From Levilactobacillus zymae (lineage in GTDB: Bacteria; Bacillota; Bacilli; Lactobacillales; Lactobacillaceae): a stretch of 64,000 bases of DNA. Below are positions 16,117 through 23,961 of this stretch, one piece after another. Position 1 is the stretch's first letter; every line of letters begins with the position of its first letter. The notes beneath the pieces are model-generated. The model had not been told where the DNA came from, did no database searches, and saw only the letters and a program-made list of their open reading frames with translations. The position numbers and the translations under genes were made by a program. The stretch lies in assembly GCF_032190635.1 (NCBI RefSeq), contig NZ_JAVLAS010000001.1, positions 434,001 through 498,000 of the forward strand, read 5' to 3'.

Positions 16117-16398
16117 ATGAAAAGAATCATAGAGTATGCGTTAGTCTTAACGGTGATGTTGGGCGTCCTGGTGTTTATGGTTCAAGGTAAATCGACGGGG
16201 TCCTCGTCATCCTCGAGCTTAACGGCGCAGACCAACCCTAATATTAGTAACTACTCACCCGATAAGACGTATCACCGGGGAGATTTAGTGGTTTCCAGCG
16301 GGACGGTCTACCGGGTTTTGACCAAGATTGGTCCCGATAATGTCCAAAAGAACTTGAATCGCTTGGACCCGCACTATTTTCAGAAATTAAAGGATTAA
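16117..16398 (+). CDS. Small membrane-anchored or secreted protein with carbohydrate-binding-like motif
   Basis: 93 residues, start ATG after AGGAGAAAAATCTGA. An N-terminal hydrophobic helix (YALVLTVMLGVLVFMVQG, 7-24) acts as membrane anchor or uncleaved signal. A Ser-rich linker follows, then a compact C-terminal module: YSPDKTYHRGDLVVSSGTVY with the Y-x-x-G-D-x-V...G-x-x-Y pattern of carbohydrate-binding modules of families 5/12. A wall- or chitin-binding role is only a suggestion from that pattern. It is monocistronic with a weak terminator after it. Confidence 0.7.
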   Translation: MKRIIEYALVLTVMLGVLVFMVQGKSTGSSSSSSLTAQTNPNISNYSPDKTYHRGDLVVSSGTVYRVLTKIGPDNVQKNLNRLDPHYFQKLKD

Positions 16399-16403
16399 CG
16401 ACC

Positions 16404-16434
16404 GGTCGTTCTTGAGAGGAACGGCTTTTTTGTT
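16404..16434 (+). terminator. Weak terminator after the small protein gene
   Basis: Imperfect stem around GTCGTTC / GAACGGC followed by TTTTTT. Confidence 0.6.
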
Positions 16435-16516
16435 ATCAAGATAGATTAACGGTGGAACGGTGCTGAACGGATTGGTAACTTGCAAATGCAACTAACGCCA
16501 GCAACCCAGAATTGAG

Positions 16517-16532
16517 TGTTTCACGTGAAACA
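16517..16532. promoter_or_regulatory. parS: parS chromosome-partitioning site
   Basis: TGTTTCACGTGAAACA is a perfect 16-bp palindrome identical to the consensus parS bound by ParB/Spo0J in Firmicutes. It lies in an intergenic space. Such sites cluster around the replication origin, so the window is probably origin-proximal. A one-mismatch copy lies at 29250-29265. Confidence 0.9.
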
Positions 16533-16608
16533 ACGGTGCGTTAGGTTGCGTTCTGATTACGCATCACCCCGATAACGATTGGCAAAATTAATTAGGTCAC
16601 TGAGCGGG

Positions 16609-16640
16609 TCTGGCTTTTTTCAGAAAAGTCAGGCCTTTTA
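16609..16640 (+). other. Hairpin upstream of the SDR promoter
   Basis: CTGGCTTTT / AAAAGTCAG forms a 9-bp stem followed by GCCTTTT. It looks like a terminator-type structure that separates the parS region from the SDR promoter. Confidence 0.4.
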
Positions 16641-16641
16641 G

Positions 16642-16672
16642 TTGACCTCGAGTGGACTATAGGTTGTAAGCT
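16642..16672 (+). promoter_or_regulatory. MerR-type promoter (19-bp spacer with dyad) of the SDR gene
   Basis: -35 TTGACC, 19-bp spacer TCGAGTGGACTATAGGTTG with a degenerate dyad (GAGT / ACTA), -10 TAAGCT. It has the same geometry as the promoters of the two aldo/keto reductase genes. Confidence 0.6.
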
Positions 16673-16707
16673 GGTCAGTGGATTAAAGAATAGGAGTGTG
16701 CAAATCT

Positions 16708-17550
16708 ATGACAAAAACTTGGTTAATTACGGGAACTTCGACGGGCTTTGGCAAGTCCTTAGCCACTTTCTTGGCCCAAAAGGATGACGTGAACCTGGTC
16801 GCTACGGCGCGGCACACCGACCAACTGGGCTACCTGGACCAATACGATCACGGGCAAATCCTGAAGGCCACGTTGGACGTCACCAACCGCGACGAAATCG
16901 CCGCCGTGGTCAAAGCCACGACCGACAAGTTCCACGGCATCGACGTGTTGATCAATAATGCCGGTCTGGGTTACTTCGGGACCTTCGAAGAAAGCGACCG
17001 GGATGCCGTTCGGTACATGTTTGACGTGAACGTCTGGGGCCTAATCGACATGACCCGGGCGGTCTTACCCACCATGCGGGCGCAAAAGCGCGGTATCGTG
17101 GTCAACTTCTCGTCCATCGCCGGGCTGGCTTCCTTCCCAACGCTATCCTTCTACAATAGTAGTAAGTACGCGGTCGAAGGGGTCACCGAAGCCGCGGCAC
17201 AGGAAGTGGCCGGTTTGGGCATCAAGTTCATGTTGATCGAACCCAGCGGCTTCCGGACCGACTGGGCAGGGCGTTCGTCCCAAAAGACCATGCCGAAGTT
17301 GGCGGATTACCAACAATTCGCCAGCCGCATCGAAGGCAGTGAAGAGGGGGCCCACCACGAGGCTGGCGATCCCGACAAGGCCGCGGCCATCATTTACGAC
17401 CAAGTCACCAACCACGCGGCGGACTTGCCGTTGCGTTTGCCACTAGGCCAGTGGTCGACGGATACGGCCATCGACAAGTACACCAAGACCTTGGCGAACT
17501 TCAAGGCCTTGCATGACCTGTCTGCATCGGCGGACCAACCGGAAAAGTAA
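16708..17550 (+). CDS. Short-chain dehydrogenase/reductase
   Basis: 280 residues. I start at the ATG at 16708 (MTKTWLITGTSTGFG), 11 bases after AGGAG. Motifs of classical SDRs: TGTSTGFG cofactor loop, DVLINNAGLGYFG (NNAG), Ser in VVNFSSIAGLAS and YNSSKYAVEG with the Tyr-x-x-x-Lys pair. Cytosolic NAD(P)-dependent oxidoreductase, substrate unknown; the C-terminal extension beyond 250 residues resembles the group annotated as retinol dehydrogenase-like SDRs. It is monocistronic with a MerR-type promoter. Confidence 0.92.
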   Translation: MTKTWLITGTSTGFGKSLATFLAQKDDVNLVATARHTDQLGYLDQYDHGQILKATLDVTNRDEIAAVVKATTDKFHGIDVLINNAGLGYFGTFEESDRDAVRYMFDVNVWGLIDMTRAVLPTMRAQKRGIVVNFSSIAGLASFPTLSFYNSSKYAVEGVTEAAAQEVAGLGIKFMLIEPSGFRTDWAGRSSQKTMPKLADYQQFASRIEGSEEGAHHEAGDPDKAAAIIYDQVTNHAADLPLRLPLGQWSTDTAIDKYTKTLANFKALHDLSASADQPEK

Positions 17551-17573
17551 CGGTTAACTTCAATTTTGATTAT

Positions 17574-17615
17574 AAAATCCGTCACGGGGCAGAGGTGCCG
17601 CGTGACGGATTTTTG
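17574..17615 (+). terminator. Terminator of the SDR gene
   Basis: Stem AAAATCCGTCACG / CGTGACGGATTTTT with a GC-rich loop. It ends only 35 bases before the first possible start of the next gene. Confidence 0.85.
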
Positions 17616-17649
17616 GTGATCAGCATTCAATTTATTTTTAGCGTCACTT

Positions 17650-18153
17650 TTGGCCGTCGCAACGTTTGGGGTGGTGGGCGTCATCGCAACGCCAACCAGC
17701 ACGGCGCAGGCGCAAACCAAAATGAGCATGAAAAGCATTCCAAAGGCCTATCGGGGGACTTGGTATCAAGGGGTGAAGGGAGCCCCGACTTCGTACATGG
17801 CCGTTAGAGTTTCCGCAAAATCGTATACCTGGTTCACCATCAATATCAAGTATCAAGTACCAACTAAGTATCGAATTCATCAACTCAATTTGAACCGCTC
17901 CAAGGCCGCCAAACTAACTGCTAAGAATAGCGATTGGAACGCTGCTTTTATGAACCGACATCAATTGGTCCTCGCTAGTTGGCCCGATTACACGAAGACA
18001 ACCTGGCGCAAAAACTATAGTGAGATGATGAAAATTACCACCATTAAATATAAGGGGAAGCGGGTTAAGGTCCTTGCTTCTCGCATAGATTTGCAAAAAC
18101 ATCCAGACTATTATTTCAAGACCAAGACCATGGCTAAACATTTTCCATATTAA
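17650..18153 (+). CDS. Small secreted protein, unknown function, with a damaged or unusual 5' end
   Basis: Up to 167 residues. The only usable start in frame is TTG at 17650, which has no ribosome site and gives a signal peptide without a charged n-region (AVATFGVVGVIATPTSTAQA). In-frame coding-like sequence continues upstream (AFNLFLASLL) back to a stop at 17617, inside the preceding terminator region, but without a start codon. The mature part (IPKAYRGTWYQG...) resembles the convergent neighbour (PAVLRGTWHTVY...), so both may belong to one family of small secreted proteins. The gene may have lost its promoter and start by a deletion; it is then a pseudogene. The downstream coding part itself is intact. 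Confidence 0.5.
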   Translation: MAVATFGVVGVIATPTSTAQAQTKMSMKSIPKAYRGTWYQGVKGAPTSYMAVRVSAKSYTWFTINIKYQVPTKYRIHQLNLNRSKAAKLTAKNSDWNAAFMNRHQLVLASWPDYTKTTWRKNYSEMMKITTIKYKGKRVKVLASRIDLQKHPDYYFKTKTMAKHFPY

Positions 18154-18156
18154 CGA

Positions 18157-18192
18157 AAAGCCCAACGAAATTTTAATTTCGTTGGGCTTTTA
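18157..18192. terminator. Bidirectional terminator between two convergent secreted-protein genes
   Basis: AAAAGCCCAACGAAATT / AATTTCGTTGGGCTTTT, almost perfect 16-bp stem with T runs in both directions. Confidence 0.9.
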
Positions 18193-18193
18193 G

Positions 18194-18667
18194 CTACTTA
18201 TCGCGATAAAAGGTCCCGTAAGAATAATAAGGCGTAAATGTCACGCTGGTCGAATGCAACAGAATCATCTTGTGGTTGTGTTGTGAAAAATCGGCGACCT
18301 GGTATTCGGTTTTGCCCCGGGCGTTCTTACCATACAGGAAGACGCCGTTGTCCACCAACGGCGCGTAGTGAACCCGCCGGACGATGCCACTAGTCTGGTG
18401 GCTCGTAGTGAAATGCTTTTGCCGGGTATAGTCCAAGCGGTTGACCCGCGATTGCCCGGCGACCTTAGTGGTGTAGCGCACCCGCCAATAGTAGTGGCGC
18501 GCCGTGGGGTGGGCGTAGCGGTGATAAACAGTGTGCCAGGTCCCCCGCAGTACCGCGGGCGTCCCAACGTGGGTGGCCGCGTGCGCCGGGGTGACGGTCC
18601 CCAGACCGAGGAGCCCCCCCAGTGTCAGGGCGGTGAGCCCCAGACCAATCCTTTTAATTAACCTCAA
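18194..18667 (-). CDS. Small secreted protein of unknown function
   Basis: 157 residues, start TTG at 18667 nine bases after GAAGGAGG. Signal peptide 1-31 (RIGLGLTALTLGGLLGLGTV, cut after AHA). The mature protein has many Tyr, His and Arg residues and begins PAVLRGTWHTVYH, which recalls the convergent gene product (IPKAYRGTWYQG). No catalytic motif or anchor. A TATACT -10 lies about 25 bp upstream of the ribosome site (18694-18699). Function unknown. Confidence 0.8.
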   Translation of the reverse strand: MRLIKRIGLGLTALTLGGLLGLGTVTPAHAATHVGTPAVLRGTWHTVYHRYAHPTARHYYWRVRYTTKVAGQSRVNRLDYTRQKHFTTSHQTSGIVRRVHYAPLVDNGVFLYGKNARGKTEYQVADFSQHNHKMILLHSTSVTFTPYYSYGTFYRDK

Positions 18668-18721
18668 AATACGCCGCCTCCTTCAGGTCTCCAGTATACC
18701 GCAGGACCGCCGACACCACGC

Positions 18722-18750
18722 AAAAACGCCACCGCAACGGGTGACGTTTT
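18722..18750 (-). terminator. Terminator of murI
   Basis: AAAACGCCACCG / CGGGTGACGTTTT stem; on the minus strand it ends in TTTTTG. Confidence 0.75.
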
Positions 18751-18755
18751 TTGTC

Positions 18756-19538
18756 TTATTTGGCAATACCGTGTTCGTAAAGGTGCTGGTACAGGGCCAA
18801 CTCGGCCGGGGTATCGCGGCTACTATAGAATTCAATTTGCCGGTTAGCATTTTCCGGGCGCAACAACCCCTGCTGCTTAAGGTGGGTGGCGAGGTTGTTC
18901 GCCAAGCCCTCGTAGCCGGTGTAGACGGTCACGGGGTGGTCGTACTCGCGCCGAATCATGTCGGCGATGAATGGGTAGTGCGTGCAGCCCAAGACGATTG
19001 CGTCAATCGGATCGTCGAGGACCGGGGCCATCAATTGATCTACCAGTGCCTGGGTCTGGTCGATGCCGGCGTAGCCCTTTTCAATATGGTCCGCTAAACC
19101 GGGACAGGGCAACGACTCGATGTGGGTCCGCTCCTGAAAACGCGCCACCTGGGCGTTGTACTTGGGTAGGCCGATGGTCAGCGGCGTGGCCATCACCAAG
19201 ATGTGTTGCTTACCGGCGTCGACCGCCTGCTTCAGGGCCGGCTCGATGCCTAAGATGGTCATCTCGGGATTGGCCGCCATGAGGTCGCGTTTGGCCGCGC
19301 TGGTCGCCGTGTTGCAGGCGATGACCACCGCCTTGACCTGGTGCAGTTTAAGTTGCGCCATGACGTTGGCGGCCAGGTGTCGGACCGCCGTGGAACTTTT
19401 TTCACCGTATGGGGCGTTGGCGGAATCCCCGTAAAACACAAAGTCTTCGTTTGGGAGCACTTTTGCGAGCGTCCGCAAGGTGCTGATGCCCCCGACGCCA
19501 GAATCGAACACGCCGATGGGTGCTTGTTGCTTTGACAT
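18756..19538 (-). CDS. murI: Glutamate racemase
   Basis: 260 residues. Converts L- to D-glutamate for peptidoglycan. Two catalytic Cys are seen, Cys75 in VIACNTATS and Cys184 in VLGCTHYPF, along with IGVFDSGVGG and FYGDSANAPYG substrate motifs. Length is normal. Start ATG follows TAGGAGG. In many lactobacilli murI is followed by rdgB/yfcE genes; here it stands alone, with its own terminator. Confidence 0.97.
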   Translation of the reverse strand: MSKQQAPIGVFDSGVGGISTLRTLAKVLPNEDFVFYGDSANAPYGEKSSTAVRHLAANVMAQLKLHQVKAVVIACNTATSAAKRDLMAANPEMTILGIEPALKQAVDAGKQHILVMATPLTIGLPKYNAQVARFQERTHIESLPCPGLADHIEKGYAGIDQTQALVDQLMAPVLDDPIDAIVLGCTHYPFIADMIRREYDHPVTVYTGYEGLANNLATHLKQQGLLRPENANRQIEFYSSRDTPAELALYQHLYEHGIAK

Positions 19539-19641
19539 AACGAAACGCCTCCTAAGCTTCCATTAAAGTCCCTTTTGGCGTTTTCTGCAAGACCTGAGTT
19601 TGCGAAAACGTCCAGAAAAATTAACCGGAAGGCGGGGACCG

Positions 19642-20082
19642 CTAACGGGAACGGTGGGCGCGCCGCCACCAGATCACGCTGGCGAGGAGTGGGGCTAAGA
19701 GAATCAGGAGGATGCGGACCAATTGCCGGCAGACGAAGTTCAAGAGGTCGGCCAACGGGTTGTCGTCGAAGGGCAGTAGCGTGGCCTTGGTATGGGCGAC
19801 ACGCCACAGGGACCCCCGATCGGCGTTCACGATATCGGCACCGTGCAACCGAGTGACCAGCTGGCGGGGCGTTTGGTTGGCAAGGTGAGTCGTGTACCGT
19901 TTCTCCAGGGGCGCCACGACCGGGTAAAAGCCCAGAACAGCAATCAAAAAGTAGGTATCAAAGCCCGTCCAGTCGAGATGAACGGCCAGCCCCACCGTGC
20001 GCGCCGTAAACAACAGGATGAGACTTAGGGGAAAGAGACCCTTGAGGTAGGCTTTGAGTAGAGACGTTAACTTTGCGAGCAT
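19642..20082 (-). CDS. Small membrane protein, related to the divergent gene at 20418
   Basis: 146 residues from the ATG at 20082 (ribosome site AGGTG; an upstream ATG lacks one). Two N-terminal helices (LFPLSLILLFTARTVGLAV and YFLIAVLGFYPVVAPLE), a polar segment of about 55 residues, then one helix (VRILLILLAPLLASVIWW) and a basic tail RRAHRSR. The gene on the other strand at 20418 encodes a protein of the same length and layout with weak similarity, so they look like diverged duplicates. Function unknown. Confidence 0.7.
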   Translation of the reverse strand: MLAKLTSLLKAYLKGLFPLSLILLFTARTVGLAVHLDWTGFDTYFLIAVLGFYPVVAPLEKRYTTHLANQTPRQLVTRLHGADIVNADRGSLWRVAHTKATLLPFDDNPLADLLNFVCRQLVRILLILLAPLLASVIWWRRAHRSR

Positions 20083-20417
20083 TCGAATCACCTGGTTAGA
20101 GTGAACTGGATTTTCGTGGGGCAAGTGGGCCCCGTGGATTGACCCTATTATTAGGCGGTCGGGGGGGGAGCGGCAAAACTAAAGTCCGTTTAGTTGGGAC
20201 TTAATAAAGTCAATTGTGCTTGGGGCCGTACGCTGGTGACGGTTAGCAAAACGGGCGAAGCGACTGATGGATCGGCACTACCGGCTTAAGCCATTAAACT
20301 GATTAGTGGCTATTTTCGTAGATAATTACCCAACCACTCGCGGCGAATGAGCACCAGCTAGTCGTTGCGCTAAGCCGGCCTATACTAGGGCTAATTTTCG
20401 AGGCAGGTGAGGATAAC
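20083..20417. other. Divergent intergenic region with an eight-G tract
   Basis: About 335 bp between two related membrane protein genes. It contains a run of eight G at 20161-20168 and no clear operator. Promoters in both directions must lie here but none is convincing. Confidence 0.4.
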
Positions 20418-20882
20418 TTGAAACGGTTGAAGAAGTTTCTGAATACGCCGGTGCGGGTCAGTCCCGACTTTCACCGGCTCACCAATTATCTCGTGGTCTA
20501 CTGCCTGGGATTGCCCGGCTACCTAGTGCTGATCGTCCTTAATTGTCGGTTTATTCGGGGCACGTTCATTTTTAACTGGGATTGGGCGTCGTGGTACGTG
20601 ACGGGCTGCTACTTACTGCTACCGGTGGAACGAATTTTTGGCGCGGTTTTGAACCGGTCCGGGCGTTCTCCGGCCGCCGTACGACGCCATGCCCCCACTG
20701 ATCAGCCCGATACCGTTGCCCGGACGTCAACTCTGCTGCGCCAACTGCCGCTTAACTTGCGGCTGCTCGGGCCCGGCGACGTGCCGTTGATTCGACTGGT
20801 TCTTCTCGTTTTAGGGTTGATTTTTACGCCGTTCGTTTTGCTGGGGATGCTCCTACTTTACGGGTGGCGCAAGCGATTGTGA
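20418..20882 (+). CDS. Small membrane protein, related to the divergent gene at 19642
   Basis: 154 residues, start TTG after GTGAGGA. Two helices at about 24-45 and 55-75 (VVYCLGLPGYLVLIVLN and WYVTGCYLLLPVERIF), a polar linker with many Arg, and a last helix (LIRLVLLVLGLIFTPFVLLGMLL) before GWRKRL. Same architecture as the product of 19642-20082. No known family recognised. Confidence 0.7.
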   Translation: MKRLKKFLNTPVRVSPDFHRLTNYLVVYCLGLPGYLVLIVLNCRFIRGTFIFNWDWASWYVTGCYLLLPVERIFGAVLNRSGRSPAAVRRHAPTDQPDTVARTSTLLRQLPLNLRLLGPGDVPLIRLVLLVLGLIFTPFVLLGMLLLYGWRKRL

Positions 20883-20896
20883 AGATTAGTGGCCAA

Positions 20897-20937
20897 AAAC
20901 GCCCCCGGCACCATGATTTGATGACGGGGGCGTTTCG
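20897..20937 (-). terminator. Terminator of brnQ (may also act on the convergent gene)
   Basis: AAACGCCCCCG / CGGGGGCGTTT stem. On the minus strand it ends in TTTTTGG. Confidence 0.8.
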
Positions 20938-20958
20938 GGTTGGCGCCTATTTCTTAGA

Positions 20959-22320
20959 TCAATCGGCGGCGGGCGTCCGGCGTTTCAGCAACGCGGTTAG
21001 GGCCCAACTCCCGCCCAGTCCAACCAGGACGAACGGGAAGAAATCTAAGCCCACGTTGAACAGGGGAATCGTGTTGCCCGCCCAGGCGTCGATGGTTTTA
21101 AAGAACGTCAGGTTGGCGAAGAACGGGGGCAGGTTGTGGATGGCGTCCAGGATGGCCGGAATCAAGGTGAAGGCCACCGTGGTTTTGTAGATGAGCGGGT
21201 TTTGCCCAATCAGGGGATGCAGCACGCCCAAGAAGATCAGCGCCATGGCAAACGGGTAGATGAAACTCAATAGCGGCGTGGAGTAGAGGATGATCTGCGT
21301 CAGGCCGAAGTTAGCGATGATAAAGGCGCCCAGGCAACTGATGGTCAAGAAGAAGTGGTAGCCTAACTTAGGGAACCGTTCGCCCCAGTCCTGCGACAGG
21401 GCGGCCATCATGCCGATACACGAGGTGATACAGGCCAGAAAGGTAACGGCGCCCAGGATGGCGGTGCCGGCCAGGCCGGTGTAGTGGGTCATAATTTGGG
21501 TAAAGGCGGTGCCGCCTTCCGCGGAAAGGTGCAGGTAGCTGAGACTAGACGCCCCCAGGGCAATCAAGAAGATGTAGATTAACGCCTCGAGACTCATACT
21601 GATGGCGCCGACCTTCGCAACGGCACGGGACCGTTGACGGCTATCGGTCAGCCCAAACAATTTGAGTGCGGCGATGATGGTGACCCCAAAGCCCAGACCA
21701 GCCAGAGCGTCCATGGTGTTGTAACCCTGCAAGAACCCGTTGATTAGGTTACTCCCGGCACCGGTCGAGGTGGGGAAAAGGTTGATGTGGCGCAGGTCGC
21801 CCTTGATGACGAAGGCCATGAAGAAGATGAAGGCCAATAAGGCTAGCAGGATGGGGTTTAAGAATTTGCCCACGTAATCAGCAATTTTATTTTGATTGTA
21901 GGCCATCAGGTAGGCGATGCCGAAGAACAATGCGGAGAAAATCAACAGGCCGAGATGGTCGTAGCGCTGGGGCAAGAAGGGCTGAATCCCGATGGCAAAG
22001 GTCGTGGTCGCGGTCCGGGGGGAAGCGACTAAGATCCCCAGCGTCAGGTGAATCAAGATTAGGAAGAAGAGCGCAAACTTTTTACCGGCGGGCGCGGCCA
22101 GGTCGTAGGCGCTATTGCTGCGCGTCAGGCTGATGGCCAGGATGGACAAGAGGGGCAACAGAATGGCCGTCAGTAGAAAGCCGATGGTGGCTGGTCCCCA
22201 GTTGCCGGCGCTGAGTTGGCCCAGGTGAATCGGAAAAATCAGGTTGCCGGCCCCGAAAAAAAGACCGAAGAGTAAGGACCCTAAGATTAAGTATTGCCGT
22301 TTGGTTAATGGTTTATTCAT
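20959..22320 (-). CDS. brnQ: Branched-chain amino acid transport carrier
   Basis: 453 residues, about 12 hydrophobic helices, LIVCS family. N-terminus [32 protein letters not shown]-like is diagnostic (GNLIFP). Na+ or H+ coupled uptake of Leu, Ile and Val. Start ATG follows AGGAGGTCATTTTT. Upstream is a T-box leader, so expression rises when a branched-chain aminoacyl-tRNA is uncharged. Monocistronic. Confidence 0.96.
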   Translation of the reverse strand: [453 protein letters not shown]

Positions 22321-22349
22321 AAAAATGACCTCCTGTGTAGGTGCGGTGG

Positions 22350-22656
22350 GACGAAAAAAACGCCCTTAGCAAGAATTGCTAAGGACGTGACTGAACGTGT
22401 ACCACCTTAATTTCTGACCACCTCACGATGATCAGCTCGACAAGTACCACCACCGCCTGCGCAGACCGGTGATGAGACTTCATTGCTGTAATGGGCGCAT
22501 TCCCAGTGACCACTTCGGCTGAGCCGTCGCGGCCACGACTTGTAGATTACTTTCGTGTGGTGTGGTGATGGCCCCGTTGCACTGACCCGGAGCTCCCTGA
22601 GCATCGTGACACCGACTACTCTTCTACGCATTGTCGTTAAAAATTATTTAACTATG
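22350..22656 (-). ncRNA. T-box riboswitch upstream of brnQ
   Basis: Read leftward: a leader of about 300 nt with a Stem I that closes with GTAGA / TCTAC; the specifier-side strand contains CACGAAAGTAATCTAC. Then come the T-box AAGGTGGTACACG (22408-22396) and a terminator ACGTCCTTAGCAA...TTGCTAAGGGCG followed by T7 (22387-22354). The bases of the T-box would pair to form the antiterminator. The most plausible specifier is GTA (Val), followed by A, in the loop strand; ATC (Ile) is the alternative. Both fit a branched-chain carrier. Confidence 0.9.
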
Positions 22657-22662
22657 CTGTTT

Positions 22663-22690
22663 ATCATAGTCGGATTTTTCGAGAAGTCAA
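22663..22690 (-). promoter_or_regulatory. Promoter of the brnQ leader
   Basis: -35 TTGACT (22690-22685), 16-bp spacer, -10 TATGAT (22668-22663) on the minus strand. Confidence 0.75.
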
Positions 22691-22841
22691 TAGGGAATAT
22701 GAGGAAATTCTAATTTTAATTAGGAGCGACAATTGCCGAATCAACCTATCTTTTAGACTGGAATCGCTGGTATAACAATGATTTGGTGATGGCGGTTGAC
22801 TACGGCTAAACTAGGGAAATACGATATCTGTTAATTTGATG

Positions 22842-22878
22842 AGAAAATGCGATCTGCCCAGCGGCGGATCGCATTTGG
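22842..22878 (-). terminator. Terminator after the 3-hydroxyacyl-CoA dehydrogenase gene
   Basis: Stem AAATGCGATCTGCC / GGCGGATCGCATTT type; on the minus strand it ends in TTTTCTC. It lies about 115 bp past the stop codon. Confidence 0.7.
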
Positions 22879-22992
22879 TGCAAGTTAATCGTAAATGGTT
22901 GGGTGGCGGGAGACCACGGCGAGCATGACCGCCACCCCTCAACGCATGGAGGGACTGATTGGTACGAGGATTAATGGCGGAGAAAAATTATT

Positions 22993-23937
22993 TTAATGAG
23001 ACTGATCAGCCTTCAGTAAGTTCAGCAGGTCGCGGTCGCGTTGGGCCACGACCTCTTGGCCAGCCGTCCCGGTCCAGTTGTAGAAACCCTGGCCGGTTTT
23101 GAGCCCCAGCTGATGAGCCGCGACCTTCTTGGCTAGCGCGGGGTCGGTCCCGGTATCGTTGGCTAAGTCGGCGTAGAGGTAGGCACTGATATTGTTGAAC
23201 ACGTCTAGGCCACCGAGATCGGCACTGGCCACGGGACCCACCAGACTCCAACGTCGGCCCAGACTGTACTTGATGATGTCGTCGACCGCTTCGGGCGTGG
23301 CGATGCCGTCATCGATGATGTGCAGAGCTTCGCGCAAGACGGCCAGTTGAATCCGGTTGCCCACGAAGCCCAGTGCTTCCTTTTGCAACGGAACCGCGTG
23401 TTTGCCGATGTGGGTCATTAGCGCCACGGTGGTGGTGACGGTGGCCGCGTCAGTCTGTTCGCCAGGCACCACCTCGACCAGTGGCATCAGTTGCGCGGGG
23501 TTCCAGAAGTGGGCGACCACGAAGCGTTCGGGATGCGTCAACGTCTGTTGAATGGCGGTGGGGCTGAGGCCGGAGGTGTTGGTGGCGAGGATGGTCTGAT
23601 CGGAAACGTATTTTTCAGCTTCTTGCCAAACCAGGCGCTTAACGTCTAATTTTTCCACAACGGATTCAATTACAAAGTCGGCGGCAGTCAGTGCCTCTTG
23701 ATAATTGGTAGTGGGGTGAATTCTGCTCAAAATAGTCTGGGGGGTGTCGGATAGAATTCCCGCTTGTTCAAACGTTTCAAGGTCATGTTTGATGCCAGCC
23801 ATTCCGTTGTTTAAGGCGTCGTCGCTGGTGTCTAATAAGTTGACGGTGTAGCCATGCATGGCGAATTGTAATGCAGTGGCATGACCCATAGTACCAGCAC
23901 CGATATTGCCAATAACTTTAAATTTTGATAAGTCCAT
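22993..23937 (-). CDS. 3-hydroxyacyl-CoA dehydrogenase family protein
   Basis: 314 residues. NAD-binding Rossmann domain: VIGNIGAGTMGHATALQFA (G-x-G-x-M-G) at 8-26; catalytic His and Asn in VVAHFWNPAQLMPLVEV; GFVGNRIQLAVLREALHI at the domain hinge, then the helical dimer domain. Known members oxidise 3-hydroxyacyl-CoA (for example 3-hydroxybutyryl-CoA) or, in the crystallin-like branch, free hydroxy acids. It follows the MFS carrier gene by 24 bp and forms an operon with it, downstream of a cre site. No thiolase, crotonase or CoA ligase is nearby, so a complete beta-oxidation route is not encoded here; the substrate may be a free or differently activated hydroxy acid. Confidence 0.9.
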   Translation of the reverse strand: MDLSKFKVIGNIGAGTMGHATALQFAMHGYTVNLLDTSDDALNNGMAGIKHDLETFEQAGILSDTPQTILSRIHPTTNYQEALTAADFVIESVVEKLDVKRLVWQEAEKYVSDQTILATNTSGLSPTAIQQTLTHPERFVVAHFWNPAQLMPLVEVVPGEQTDAATVTTTVALMTHIGKHAVPLQKEALGFVGNRIQLAVLREALHIIDDGIATPEAVDDIIKYSLGRRWSLVGPVASADLGGLDVFNNISAYLYADLANDTGTDPALAKKVAAHQLGLKTGQGFYNWTGTAGQEVVAQRDRDLLNLLKADQSH

Positions 23938-23961
23938 GATGTAATAGATCCTTTCTGTTCT

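Noticed and set aside
22407..22631. 74-codon frame inside the brnQ leader
   Set aside because: It is covered by the T-box structure and has no ribosome site.
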